Origin: Streptomyces filamentosus
Lineage (GTDB): Bacteria > Actinomycetota > Actinomycetes > Streptomycetales > Streptomycetaceae
Direction: 5' to 3'
DNA length: 64,000 bases
Assembly: GCF_014654895.1 (NCBI RefSeq)
Contig: NZ_BNBE01000004.1
Coordinates: forward strand, 1,054,001 to 1,118,000
Shown here: positions 50,383 through 58,972 of the stretch, piece after piece
How positions within the stretch are numbered: the stretch's first letter is position 1
Layout of the letters: every line of letters begins with the position of its first letter
Translations under genes and position numbers: made by a program
The notes under the pieces: generated by a model
Database searches by the model: none
Told to the model about the DNA's origin: nothing
Seen by the model: the letters and a program-made list of their open reading frames with translations, nothing else

Positions 50383-52055
50383 CGGCCCGCCCCCGTGCCC
50401 GCGATGTCGTTGACGGCGATCCAGCTGAAGGTCATCGCGGGGCCGATGGTGGCGCCGGGGCCCGGGTAGGTCTCGCCCATGACGGCGGCGGAGACGTTGC
50501 CGGAGGCGTACAGGCCGGGGATGGCGGTGCCGTCCTCGCGCAGCACGCGGGCGGTGGCGTCGGTGACGAGGCCGCCCTTGGTGCCGATGTCGCCGGGGTG
50601 GACGGGGACCGCGTGGAAGGGGCCCTTGTCCAGCGGCGCCAGGTTGGGGTTGGGGAGCGTCGGGTCGCCGTAGTAGCGGTCGTAGACGCTGTCGCCGCGG
50701 TGGAAGTCCTCGTCGCGGCCGGCGCGGGCGAAGCCGTTGAAGCGGTCGACGGTGGCGCGGAGCCGCTCGGGGGCGGCGCCGATGAGCCGGGCCAGTTCCT
50801 CCACCGTGGCGGCCTGTCTGACGAAGCCGCTCTCGCGCCACGCCTTCGGGAACGCCTGCCCGGGGAAGAGTCCGGTGAAGAGGTAGCGGGACCGGGAGGT
50901 GGCGTCGAGGATCAGCCAGGACGGTACGGCCCGGGCGCCGCCGCGCGCCTCGTGGGCGTACATCGCGTCGACGAACTCGTGGTAGGGGGCGGCCTCGTTG
51001 GCGTACCGCCGGCCCTCGGAGTCGACGATCACCATGCCGGGGATGCCCCGGTCGGCGACGAGGAAGAACGGCCTCCCGTCGGGCGGCACGACGGTCGGCG
51101 CGCCCCACACCCGGTCCATCAGGTCGAGGGCGGCGCCGAGGGCGAGGGCCGGTTCGAGGGCGTCGCCGGTCTGGCCCTCGGCGGCGGCGCTCCACGTGGT
51201 GGAGGTGGGTCCGGGGAGGTGCTTCTCGCGCAGCGCCTGGTCGTGGGAGAAGCCGCCGGAGGCGAGGACGACGCCGCCGGTGGCGCGGACGGTCGCCTCG
51301 CGGCCGCCGCGCGCGATCCGGACTCCGGCGACCCGGCCGTCCTCCTCGACGAGCCCGGTCATGGGGGCGGAGAGCCACAGGTCGCCGCCCAGCCGGTCGA
51401 GGGAGTGCCGCAGCCGGGCGACGAGGGCCTCGCCGAGGGAGAGCGACCGTCGGCCGGTGAGCAGGTCCCGGACGGCGCGGGCGCCGACCCTGGCGGCGGT
51501 CCGGCGGCCGGCCCGGGTGCGGGCGACCATGTTGAGGTGCCGGAAGTCCTGGGAGGTGATGGTGAGGCCGTACGTGGGGAGGCCGGCGCGGCGCATGGTG
51601 GCGCGTTGCTCGGGGCCGAGCCTGCGGAGGTCGAAGACCCGCGGCTCGACGGAACGGCCCCGCGGGTGGCCGCCGAGGCGCTCGGGGTAGTAGTCGGAGT
51701 AGCCGTCGGTGTACGTGAAGCGGACGGCGGTCCGGTCGTGGAACTCGCGGACCATGCGGGGCCCGTGGGTGAGGTAGGCGTCCTTGCGGTCGGCGGGGAC
51801 GCGGTCGCCGACGGTGGCGTCGAGGTAGGCGCGGGCCTTCTCCGGGGTGTCGGCGAGTCCGGCCGCGTCGAGGTGGAGGTTGTTCGGCACCCAGATGGCG
51901 CCGCCGGAGAGGGCGGTGGAGCCGCCGTAGCGGTCGGTCTTCTCCACGACGAGCGCGGTGAGGCCGCGCAGCCGGGCGGTGAGGGCGGCGGCCAGGCCGG
52001 CGGAGCCGGAGCCGACCACCACCACGTCGTAGGTGTGGTCCCACGGGGTGTCCAA
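50379..52055 (-). CDS. kstD: 3-ketosteroid dehydrogenase (FAD)
   Basis: 558 residues. The TTG at 52055 is chosen because AAGGAG sits 6 bp upstream and the protein then starts MDTPWDHTYDVVVVGSGSAG, with the FAD fold at once. C-terminal GETYPGPGATIGPAMTFSW carries the Tyr (about residue 530) and Gly conserved in 3-ketosteroid Delta1-dehydrogenases. It introduces the C1-C2 double bond, making, with KshAB, the unstable 9-hydroxy intermediate that opens ring B. A Delta4-(5alpha)-dehydrogenase activity cannot be excluded by eye. Confidence 0.87.
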   Translation of the reverse strand: MDTPWDHTYDVVVVGSGSAGLAAALTARLRGLTALVVEKTDRYGGSTALSGGAIWVPNNLHLDAAGLADTPEKARAYLDATVGDRVPADRKDAYLTHGPRMVREFHDRTAVRFTYTDGYSDYYPERLGGHPRGRSVEPRVFDLRRLGPEQRATMRRAGLPTYGLTITSQDFRHLNMVARTRAGRRTAARVGARAVRDLLTGRRSLSLGEALVARLRHSLDRLGGDLWLSAPMTGLVEEDGRVAGVRIARGGREATVRATGGVVLASGGFSHDQALREKHLPGPTSTTWSAAAEGQTGDALEPALALGAALDLMDRVWGAPTVVPPDGRPFFLVADRGIPGMVIVDSEGRRYANEAAPYHEFVDAMYAHEARGGARAVPSWLILDATSRSRYLFTGLFPGQAFPKAWRESGFVRQAATVEELARLIGAAPERLRATVDRFNGFARAGRDEDFHRGDSVYDRYYGDPTLPNPNLAPLDKGPFHAVPVHPGDIGTKGGLVTDATARVLREDGTAIPGLYASGNVSAAVMGETYPGPGATIGPAMTFSWIAVNDIAGTGAGR

Positions 52056-52078
52056 CGCGTTCTCCTTGGAAGAGGGGG

Positions 52079-52948
52079 TCAGCGGCCGGTGACGAGGGCG
52101 TCGGTGAGGACGGGGGCGTCGTCGCGGTCGGCGGCGGTGGCGGTCAGCAGGTGGCCGCCGTCGGTGGACCAGAGGCGCAGCCGCAGGGTCTCGCCGGGGA
52201 AGAAGACCCCGGCGAAGCGGGTGCGGCAGCCGGTGACCGCGCCGGCGTCGCCGTCGTACAGCCGGTCGGTGACGGCCTTGACGGCCATGCCGAAGGTGCA
52301 CAGTCCGTGCAGGACGGGCCGGTCGTAGCCGGCTCGGCGGGCGGTCGCGGGGTCGGCGTGCAGCGGGTTCCAGTCGCCGGTGAGCCGGTAGAGCAGGGCC
52401 TGCTGGCGGAGGGTGGGGAGTTCCAGGACGAGGTCGGGTGCCCGGTCGGGGGCGGGCGTGCGGCGGGCGGGGCCCCGGTCGCCGCCGAAGCCGCCTCCGC
52501 CGCGGACGAAGATCTCGTTGCGCTGGGTGAGGAGGGGTGCGCCGTCCTCGTCGAGGAGGACGGACTCCTGGACGACGACGGCGGCCCGGCCCTTGTCGTG
52601 GACGGCGGTGACGCGGGTGACGGCGGTGCCCCGGGCGGCGGCGGGCAGCGGGCGGTGGACGGTGATCTCCTGGCCGCCGTGGAGGACGGAGGCCAGGTCG
52701 ACGTCGATGCCGGGGTGGTCGAAGACCTGGAAGCCGACGCCTCCGGTGCCGCCCGCGACCACGCCGAAGGTGGGCAGGACGGTGAGGCCCCGCTCGTGTC
52801 CCTCGTAGACGTAGCGCAGTTCGCGGGGGTCGGTCTCGCGGGCGCCCGCGCCGAGCGCCAGGTGGTAGAGGCGCACGGCGTGGGCGTCCCAGACGGCGGG
52901 GGTCCGCACCGGGGGCGCGGCGACCGCCTTCACGGGGTCGATCGGCAT
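52079..52948 (-). CDS. MaoC-like hydratase/dehydratase of the steroid operon
   Basis: 289 residues, ATG at 52948 in a TGATG overlap with hsaB. Double hot-dog fold; the second half has the hydratase-2 motif with Asp192 and His197 in GDWNPLHADP followed by RPVLHGLCTFG. In Mycobacterium tuberculosis a similar gene lies next to kstD, so the link is conserved. It probably hydrates an enoyl-CoA in steroid side-chain or ring breakdown. Confidence 0.87.
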   Translation of the reverse strand: MPIDPVKAVAAPPVRTPAVWDAHAVRLYHLALGAGARETDPRELRYVYEGHERGLTVLPTFGVVAGGTGGVGFQVFDHPGIDVDLASVLHGGQEITVHRPLPAAARGTAVTRVTAVHDKGRAAVVVQESVLLDEDGAPLLTQRNEIFVRGGGGFGGDRGPARRTPAPDRAPDLVLELPTLRQQALLYRLTGDWNPLHADPATARRAGYDRPVLHGLCTFGMAVKAVTDRLYDGDAGAVTGCRTRFAGVFFPGETLRLRLWSTDGGHLLTATAADRDDAPVLTDALVTGR

Positions 52949-53430
52949 CAGAAGGCCCCGACGGCGTAGCGGCTGCGGTAGTAGAGCAGCGGCCGGCCGT
53001 CCTCGCCGGCGTCGAGGGCGAGGACCTGGGCGGTGACCAGGTGGTGGTCGCCCGCCTCGTACACGGAGTGCACCGCGCACTCGACGTGGGCGAGGGCGCC
53101 GTCGACGCGGACGGTGCCGTGGGCGCTCTCGTGCCAGGGCACTCCGGCGAACTTGTCGGGGCCGCTGCGGCCGAGGGCGGCGCAGGTGGCGCGCTGGTCC
53201 TCGGCGAGGATGTTGACGCAGAAGCGTCCGGCCCCCTCGATCGCCGGCCAGCTGGTGGAGGAGCGGCCCACGGCCAGCATGACGAGCGGCGGGTCGAGGG
53301 AGAGGGAGGCGAAGGACTGGCAGGCGAATCCGGCGGGCCTGCCGTCGGCGAGGGCCGCGACGACGGTGATGCCGCTGGCGAAGCGGCCCAGCACGTCCCG
53401 GAAGGCGGCGGGGTCGATCAGCCGTTCCAC
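52948..53430 (-). CDS. hsaB: Flavin reductase, HsaB-like
   Basis: 160 residues, GTG at 53430 lying inside the end of hsaC. Flavin-reductase-like domain: DVLGRFASGITVVAAL, GFACQSFASLSLDPPLVMLAV and the C-terminal HHLVTAQVLALD. It would supply reduced FMN to the HsaA oxygenase, the two-component pair that hydroxylates 3-HSA. Position between hsaC and maoC/kstD supports the name. Confidence 0.87.
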   Translation of the reverse strand: MERLIDPAAFRDVLGRFASGITVVAALADGRPAGFACQSFASLSLDPPLVMLAVGRSSTSWPAIEGAGRFCVNILAEDQRATCAALGRSGPDKFAGVPWHESAHGTVRVDGALAHVECAVHSVYEAGDHHLVTAQVLALDAGEDGRPLLYYRSRYAVGAF

Positions 53431-54311
53431 CGGTGGCCCCAGACGCTGTCGGCGGTGATCTCCTTGGCGACCCAGGTGGCCGGGTCCACGACGAGGCCGT
53501 CCCAGCCGTACTCGACCTGGAAGCCGCCGGGGGCCTGGGCGTAGAAGGAGACCATGCGGTCGTTGGTGTGGCGGCCGAGGCTGGAGGCGATGGGGACGCC
53601 GGCGGCGTGCATGCGGTCGAGGCCGAGGCCGACGTCGTCCAGGGTCTCCAGCTCCACCATGAAGTGGACGATGCCGGGGGGCAGCGCGCCGGGGTAGAGG
53701 CCCAGGCTGTGGTGGCGGCGGTTGGGGCTGAGGAAGTGCATCCAGTGGAAGTCGCGCTGTTCGGCGGCGGTCGGCACGGCCTGCGGCGGGAGCTTCATGG
53801 AGTCGCGGAGCTGGAAGCCGAGGAGGTCCTCGTAGAAGTCGAGGGCGGCCCCGGTGTCCGGGACGGGCAGGACGACGTGGCCGAGGCCGAGGTCGCCGGT
53901 GACGAAGCGGTTGCCGTACGGGGTGGCGAGGGGGGTGTGGTCCTGGGCCTGGCCCCAGTAGAGCTCCAGGGGGTTGCCGCAGGGGTCGGTGAGGTGGAGG
54001 AGGCCCTGGACGCGGCGTTCGGCGCACTCGGCGGCGTCGGCGGTCTTCACGGCGACGCCTGCGGCCTCCAGTTCGGCGACGGCGTCGGCGAGGGCTCGGG
54101 CGCCGGCGAGCTCCCAGCCGGCGGCGAGGAGCCGGTCGCTCCCGCCGGTGCGGATCTCGATGCGGTACGCGCGGTCGTCGAGGCGCAGCAGGAGGGCGTC
54201 GGCGGTGCTGCCGGACGCCTCCGCCATGCCGAGGAGGTCGAGGGTGTAGCGGCGCCACTCGTCGGGGCGGGTGGTCTCCAGGCGCAGGTAGCCGAGAGCG
54301 CGGATGTCCAT
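53418..54311 (-). CDS. hsaC: Extradiol dioxygenase HsaC (3,4-DHSA cleavage)
   Basis: 297 residues. The ATG at 54311 has AAGG 9 bp upstream; the GTG at 54320 is too close to that site. Two VOC modules, with Fe(II) ligands His145 (GLGHVVLPV), His216 (GIVHFMVELE) and Glu267 (GGFQVEYGW), the same places as in mycobacterial HsaC. It cleaves the catecholic A ring of 3,4-dihydroxy-9,10-secosteroid. The product goes to HsaD, encoded just upstream in the operon. Confidence 0.93.
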   Translation of the reverse strand: MDIRALGYLRLETTRPDEWRRYTLDLLGMAEASGSTADALLLRLDDRAYRIEIRTGGSDRLLAAGWELAGARALADAVAELEAAGVAVKTADAAECAERRVQGLLHLTDPCGNPLELYWGQAQDHTPLATPYGNRFVTGDLGLGHVVLPVPDTGAALDFYEDLLGFQLRDSMKLPPQAVPTAAEQRDFHWMHFLSPNRRHHSLGLYPGALPPGIVHFMVELETLDDVGLGLDRMHAAGVPIASSLGRHTNDRMVSFYAQAPGGFQVEYGWDGLVVDPATWVAKEITADSVWGHRWNG

Positions 54312-54381
54312 GGGGTGCACCCTTCAGTGCGGGGAGGGATCGGAGTCCCGGTGGGGAAGGGGAAGGGGTGGGGGGCGGGGC

Positions 54382-55251
54382 TCAGTGGGAGAAGAAGTCG
54401 AGGGCGAGGCGGTTGAACTCGTCGGCCCGCTCGGTCTGGGCCCAGTGGCCGCAGTGGGGGAAGACGTGGAGCCGCGCGTCCGGGATGGTCTTCAGGGCGA
54501 CGAGGGCGCCGTCGAGGGGGTTGACCCGGTCCTCGCGGCCCCAGGTGAGCAGGACCGGCTGGGTGAGCCGGTGGGCCTCGCGCCACAGCATGGCGGCCTC
54601 GGCCCACTCGGGGTTGGCGAAGGAGGCGCCCATGCGGGCGGTGCCGAGGCGGGTGTCGGGGTCGGTGGCGGAGGCGAAGCGTTCCTCGACGAGGGCGTCG
54701 GTGACGATCGTCCGGTCGTACGCCATCACTTCGAGGAAGGCGCGCATCTGTTCCCGGGTGGGTTCGGCGGCGGCGTTGAAGTCGAAGAGCCGCCGGATGC
54801 CCTCGGTGGGGTCGGGGGCGAAGAGGTTGACGGAGACGCCGCCGGGGCCCATGAGGAGGAGCTTTCCGGCCCGTCCGGGGTGGTCGAGGGCGAAGCGGAC
54901 GGCGGCGCCGCCGCCGAGCGAGTTGCCGACGAAGTGGGCGCGTTCGATGCCGAGTTCGTCCATGAGGGCGGCGACGGCGTGCGCGCTGGCGGTGAAGTAG
55001 TCGCGGTCGAGCACGGGTTTGTCGGAGCGGCCGTAGCAGGGCTGGTCGACGAGGAGGGTGCGGAAGCGGCCGGCGAAGACCGGGAGGTTGCCGCCGAAGT
55101 TGCTCCAGCCGGAGGCACCGGGGCCGCCGCCGTGCAGCATGATCACGACGGGGGCGCCGGGCCCGCCCTCGGGGCCCGCCTCGTGGTAGTGGAGGGTGAG
55201 TCCGGCCGCCTTGGCCGTGCGGGAGGTCGACTCGTAGGTGAGGCCGGTCAT
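54382..55251 (-). CDS. hsaD: Meta-cleavage product hydrolase HsaD
   Basis: 289 residues, ATG at 55251. Alpha/beta hydrolase of the C-C bond type: oxyanion HGGGPGASGWSNF, nucleophile Ser111 in GNSLGG, Asp241 (GREDRVNP) and His269 (CGHWAQ). It splits the ring-cleaved secosteroid (4,9-DSHA) into the CD-ring acid DOHNAA and a C6 hydroxydienoate. The enzymes for the C6 fragment (HsaE/F/G) are not in this window. Confidence 0.93.
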   Translation of the reverse strand: MTGLTYESTSRTAKAAGLTLHYHEAGPEGGPGAPVVIMLHGGGPGASGWSNFGGNLPVFAGRFRTLLVDQPCYGRSDKPVLDRDYFTASAHAVAALMDELGIERAHFVGNSLGGGAAVRFALDHPGRAGKLLLMGPGGVSVNLFAPDPTEGIRRLFDFNAAAEPTREQMRAFLEVMAYDRTIVTDALVEERFASATDPDTRLGTARMGASFANPEWAEAAMLWREAHRLTQPVLLTWGREDRVNPLDGALVALKTIPDARLHVFPHCGHWAQTERADEFNRLALDFFSH

Positions 55252-55264
55252 CCGGGCACCCCTC

Positions 55265-56431
55265 TCAGGCCATGGTGTCGTGGACGGGGATGCCGAGCGC
55301 GCACTGCCCGTACATGACGAGGGCCCGCTCGGGGTCGTTGGCGGCGTGGCCGCGTCCGGTGTGGGCGTCGCGCCAGGCGCGCTGGACGGGTCCCGGGCCG
55401 GTGCGCATGGCGTTGCCGCCGGCGTTCTCCATCAGCAGGTCGACGGCGGCGACGGCGCGTTCGGTGGCGAGGACCTGGTCGCGGCGGGTGCGGACGCGCA
55501 GTTCCACGGGGAGTTCCTCGCCGCGCTCCGCGCAGGCGTACAGCTCCCGCATGTTGCGGGTGAGCTGGAGCCAGGCGGCGTCGACGTCGCTCGCGGCGCG
55601 GGCGATGCGGACCTGGGCGAAGGGGTCCTCGGCGACCTTCTGGCCGTAGCTGACGCGGAACCTTTCCCGGGTCGCGGCGGCGTAGGACTCGTAGGCGCCC
55701 TCCGCGATGCCGACGATCGGAGTGGCGATGGTGGTGGTGAAGACGGCGGCGTACGGGAGGCGGTAGAGGGGTTCGGGGTTGATCTCGTGGCCGGGCACCC
55801 GGAGGGCGGTGACCGGGCCGAAGCCGAGGGCGCGGTGCTCGGGGACGAAGGCGTCGTCCACGACGACGTCGTTGCTGCCGGTGCCGCGCAGCCCGACGGT
55901 GTCCCACACGTCGTCCACCCGGTAGTCGGCACGGGGCACGAGGAAGGTCCGCATGTCGACGGGGTTGCCGTCGGCGTCGGGGACGAGACAGCCGAGGAGC
56001 GCCCAGGAGGCGTGGTCGCAGCCGGAGGAGAAGTGCCAGCGGCCGGAGAGGCGGAAGCCGCCGTCCACGGGCGTCGCCCTGCCGGTGGGGGCGTACGAGG
56101 AGGCGATCCGGGTCTTCGGGTCCTCGCCCCACACCTCCTGCTGGGCCCGGGGGTCGTAGAGGGCGACGTGCCAGGGGTGGACGCCGAGGACGGAGGAGAC
56201 CCAGCCGGTCGAGCCGCACGCCTTGGCGATCTCCTTGACCGCCGTGTAGTGGACCAGCGGGTCGGCCGCGAGGCCGCCGAAGGTCCGGGGCTGGAGCAGC
56301 TGGAAGAAGCCGGTGTCCTCCAGTTCCTTGACGGAGGCGTCGGGAACGCGCCGGAGTTCCTCGGCTTCGGCGGCGCGCTCGCGCAGACCGGGGGCGAGGT
56401 CACGGATCGCTGCCAGGACGTCTTCGGCCAT
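55265..56431 (-). CDS. hsaA: 3-HSA hydroxylase HsaA (flavin-dependent oxygenase)
   Basis: 388 residues, ATG at 56431 with AAGGGG upstream. Acyl-CoA-dehydrogenase fold monooxygenase: RWHFSSGCDHASWALLG, DVWDTVGLRGTGSNDVVV and the C-terminal WRDAHTGRGHAAND with His357 and His362, as in known HsaA. With HsaB it hydroxylates the phenolic A ring of 3-HSA to the catechol used by HsaC. It is the first gene of the nine-gene minus-strand operon and has the shared 17-bp palindrome about 78 bp upstream. Confidence 0.92.
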   Translation of the reverse strand: MAEDVLAAIRDLAPGLRERAAEAEELRRVPDASVKELEDTGFFQLLQPRTFGGLAADPLVHYTAVKEIAKACGSTGWVSSVLGVHPWHVALYDPRAQQEVWGEDPKTRIASSYAPTGRATPVDGGFRLSGRWHFSSGCDHASWALLGCLVPDADGNPVDMRTFLVPRADYRVDDVWDTVGLRGTGSNDVVVDDAFVPEHRALGFGPVTALRVPGHEINPEPLYRLPYAAVFTTTIATPIVGIAEGAYESYAAATRERFRVSYGQKVAEDPFAQVRIARAASDVDAAWLQLTRNMRELYACAERGEELPVELRVRTRRDQVLATERAVAAVDLLMENAGGNAMRTGPGPVQRAWRDAHTGRGHAANDPERALVMYGQCALGIPVHDTMA

Positions 56432-56508
56432 GGGGCATCCCCTTTTCGGGTCGTCGCGCGGGAAGTGCCAGGACCGTACGACGGGCCGGTGCCGAGTGAA
56501 ATGCGCGG

Positions 56509-56525
56509 CTCCCACTGAGCGGGAA
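56509..56525. promoter_or_regulatory. Variant of the 17-bp palindrome upstream of hsaA
   Basis: CTCCCA-CTGAG-CGGGAA differs from the fadD3/kshA site at three positions, all in the left half or centre. It lies 78 bp before the hsaA start, in the 185-bp gap after the second hsaA-like gene. Confidence 0.5.
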
Positions 56526-56616
56526 GCGGGCCGCCGGGGGGCCTTCGGGGCTTCTCAGGGGCTTCTCAGGGGCGGGGCCGAGGAGGCTGCGGAACCCGCC
56601 GGGAGCGCTCCGGGGC

Positions 56617-57798
56617 TCAGAGCATGGGGTCGCGGACGTCGAGGCCGAGGGCCGTGCGTCCGGCGAGGACGAGGGCCCGCTCGACGTCGTTGGCGGCCTG
56701 GCCGCGGCCGGTGCGCAGGTCGCGCCAGGCGCGTCCGAGGACGTCGCCGCCGCTGCGCAGGGGTCCGCCGCCGGCGTCGGCGAGGAGCAGGTCGACGGCG
56801 GTGACGGCGCGTTCGGTGGCGAGCGCCTGGTCGCGGCGGACACGGGCGCGCAGGGCGGCGTCCGGGGTGCCGCCGGCCCGGGCGACGGCGTACAGGTCGG
56901 TCATGTTGCGCGCGAGCTGGAGGCGGGCGGCGTCGATCTCCGAGGCGGCGCGGGCGATCCGCGCCTGGGCGAAGGGGTCCTCGGCGATCCGCCGGCCGTG
57001 CGGGGTGCCGACGGGGACCCGGGCGGCCGTGACGTGGTGTTCGTGGGCGCCCTCGGCGATGCCGACCAGGGCGGTGGAGACGGCGGTGGTGAAGACGGCG
57101 GCGTACGGGAGGCGGAAGACGGGTTCGGGGTTGACCTCGTGGCCGGGGCAGCGCAGGGCGGTGACGGGTCCGTAGCCGAGGGTCCGGTGGGCGGGGACGA
57201 AGGCGTCGTCCACGACGACGTCGTTGCTGCCGGTGCCGCGCAGCCCGACGGTGTCCCACACGTCGTCCACCCGGTAGTCGGCACGGGGCACGAGGAAGGT
57301 CCGCATGTCGACGGGCTCGCCGTCCGGGCCGGTGACGACCCCGCCGAGCAGCGCCCAAGAGGCGTGGTCGCAGCCGGCCGAGAAGTGCCAGCGGCCGGAG
57401 AGCCGGAAGCCGCCGTCCACGGCGGTGACGGTGCCGGTGGGGGCGTGCGAGGAGCAGATCAGGGCGGGGCCGGTGCCGGGCTCCGCCCCGCCTCGCACCT
57501 CGTCCTGGGCGCGGGCGTCGAGCTGGGCGGCGTACCAGGCGTGGACGCCGAACGCGGCGGCGGTCCAGCCGGTGGAGCCGCACGCCCGGGCGAGCTCGTG
57601 GACGGCGGCGTAGAAGACGGCGGGGTCGGCGGCGAGGCCGCCGTGGCGGCGGGGCGCGAGCAGCCGGAAGAAGCCGGTGCCGGCCAGCTCGGCGACGGAG
57701 GCGGCGGGGAGGCGCCGCAGCTCCTCGGTCTCGGCGGCGCGCCTTCGCAGGACGGGGGCGAGGGCGCGGACCGCCGCGAGGACGTCCTCGTCGCGCAT
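56617..57798 (-). CDS. HsaA paralogue lacking the conserved C-terminal histidines
   Basis: 393 residues, ATG at 57798. Most of the protein follows HsaA closely, including a long identical stretch around the ADYRVDDVWDTVGLRGTGSN block (DNA nearly identical too). The C-terminal motif, however, reads WRDLRTGRGQAAND, replacing both histidines of WRDAHTGRGHAAND by Arg362 and Gln367. It may use another substrate, or work with HsaB on a different phenol, or be impaired. It is divergent from the iclR gene and shares a palindromic promoter region with it. Confidence 0.85.
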   Translation of the reverse strand: MRDEDVLAAVRALAPVLRRRAAETEELRRLPAASVAELAGTGFFRLLAPRRHGGLAADPAVFYAAVHELARACGSTGWTAAAFGVHAWYAAQLDARAQDEVRGGAEPGTGPALICSSHAPTGTVTAVDGGFRLSGRWHFSAGCDHASWALLGGVVTGPDGEPVDMRTFLVPRADYRVDDVWDTVGLRGTGSNDVVVDDAFVPAHRTLGYGPVTALRCPGHEVNPEPVFRLPYAAVFTTAVSTALVGIAEGAHEHHVTAARVPVGTPHGRRIAEDPFAQARIARAASEIDAARLQLARNMTDLYAVARAGGTPDAALRARVRRDQALATERAVTAVDLLLADAGGGPLRSGGDVLGRAWRDLRTGRGQAANDVERALVLAGRTALGLDVRDPML

Positions 57799-57870
57799 GC
57801 GTGTGCCTCTCGTGCCCGGCCCGCACGGCGGAGTCGCGCGGATGTCCCGGCGTCGAACCTACGCTTTACC

Positions 57871-57885
57871 GTTCCGAGACGGAAC
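57871..57885. promoter_or_regulatory. IclR-type palindrome in the hsaA2/iclR divergent promoter
   Basis: GTTCCG-AGA-CGGAAC, a perfect inverted repeat with half-sites like the TTCCCG/CGGGAA sites but a 3-nt centre. It lies 73 bp from the hsaA-like start and 110 bp from the iclR start. Confidence 0.6.
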
Positions 57886-57994
57886 ACCCCCTTCCCCCGC
57901 CCCTCGGCGCTCTGGCAATCTCCACGCAATCCGGAGAGAGTGGACACACGGCGGGGCCGCGCCCCGCCGTGCCGTCCGTGTGGGAGGTGTGTCA

Positions 57995-58876
57995 ATGACG
58001 ACGAGCACCGTGGAGCCCGTCGTGGCCGGGGCCGCGCCCCTGTCCCTGCTGGAGAAGGCGGCGAAGGTGCTGAGCGCCTTCCAGAGCGCGGGGCCGAGGC
58101 TGACCCTGACCGAGGTCGTGCAGCTCTCGGGCATCCGCCGCTCCTCCGCCCACCGCATCCTCGACCAACTGGTACAGCTGCGCTGGCTGGAGCGGGAGGG
58201 CCGGGACTACCGGCTGGGCATGGGGATGCTGGAGCTGGGCGCGATGGCCTCGCACCACAACCGGCTGCGCCGGGCGGCCCTCCCCCATCTGCACGCGCTG
58301 CACGAGTCGACGGGCCACCTGGTGCACTTCACGGTCCTCGACGGCTCCGAGGTGGTCTGTCTGGAGCGGATCGGCGGCTCGGACGACTCCGGGGTGCCGT
58401 CGCGGGCCGGCGGCCGCCAGCCGGCGTACTGCACGGCGTCGGGGAAGGCGATCCTCGCGTTCGGGGAGGCCGCGGCGGTGGAGCGGGTGATACGCGACGG
58501 GCTGCGGCCCCGCACGCCGCGCACGATCACCCGCCCCGAGTCCTTCCGTGCCGAGCTGGCCCTGGTCCGGGAGCGGGGGGTCGCCTTCGACCACGAGGAG
58601 GGGCACCGGAACGTGTTCTGCGTGGCGGCGCCGCTGCGCGGGGCGGGCCGGGCGGTCGCGGCGATCTCGGTGTGCGGGCACAACGTCCACCGGGACCTGG
58701 AGCGGATCGCACCGCTGGTGCGCGGCTGCGCCCGGTCGGTGTGGCGGTCGATGTTCGGGCCGGGCCGGCAGCCGGAGCGGCAGGTGCGGCCGGCGGGCCC
58801 CGGGGACGCGGCGGGGGTGTCGCAGCCGTCGATGGACAACATGATGGCCTGGCTGCGGTTCAGCGACTGGATGTGA
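57995..58876 (+). CDS. IclR family regulator of the steroid cluster
   Basis: 293 residues, ATG at 57995 after GGGAGG. N-terminal winged helix (LSLLEKAAKVLSAFQ, LTEVVQLSGIRRSSAHRILDQLVQLRWLE) and C-terminal IclR effector domain (GHLVHFTVLDGSEVVCLERI, CTASGKAILAF). The C-terminus is extended by about 40 residues ending WLRFSDWM. It sits in the middle of the steroid genes and is the only regulator gene in that part of the window, so it likely controls them through the nearby palindromes. Confidence 0.9.
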   Translation: MTTSTVEPVVAGAAPLSLLEKAAKVLSAFQSAGPRLTLTEVVQLSGIRRSSAHRILDQLVQLRWLEREGRDYRLGMGMLELGAMASHHNRLRRAALPHLHALHESTGHLVHFTVLDGSEVVCLERIGGSDDSGVPSRAGGRQPAYCTASGKAILAFGEAAAVERVIRDGLRPRTPRTITRPESFRAELALVRERGVAFDHEEGHRNVFCVAAPLRGAGRAVAAISVCGHNVHRDLERIAPLVRGCARSVWRSMFGPGRQPERQVRPAGPGDAAGVSQPSMDNMMAWLRFSDWM

Positions 58877-58904
58877 GGCGGGAGGGGCCCGGCGAGGAGC
58901 GGGG

Positions 58905-58929
58905 CCCGGGCCCGGGAAACGGGCCCGGG
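58905..58929. terminator. Terminator between iclR and kshB (convergent)
   Basis: 10-bp perfect arms (58905-58914, 58920-58929) with a 5-nt loop, 29 bp after the iclR stop and 44 bp beyond the kshB stop. It probably serves both genes. Confidence 0.65.
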
Positions 58930-58972
58930 GGTGCCCGCGCGGACGCGGGACGCCCCCTCCGCCGTTCCTCCC

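Noticed and set aside
54345..54358. TCCCGGTGGGGAA upstream of hsaC as a fourth regulon site
   Set aside because: It lacks the central bases and the palindromic symmetry of the other sites; hsaC is also inside an operon.
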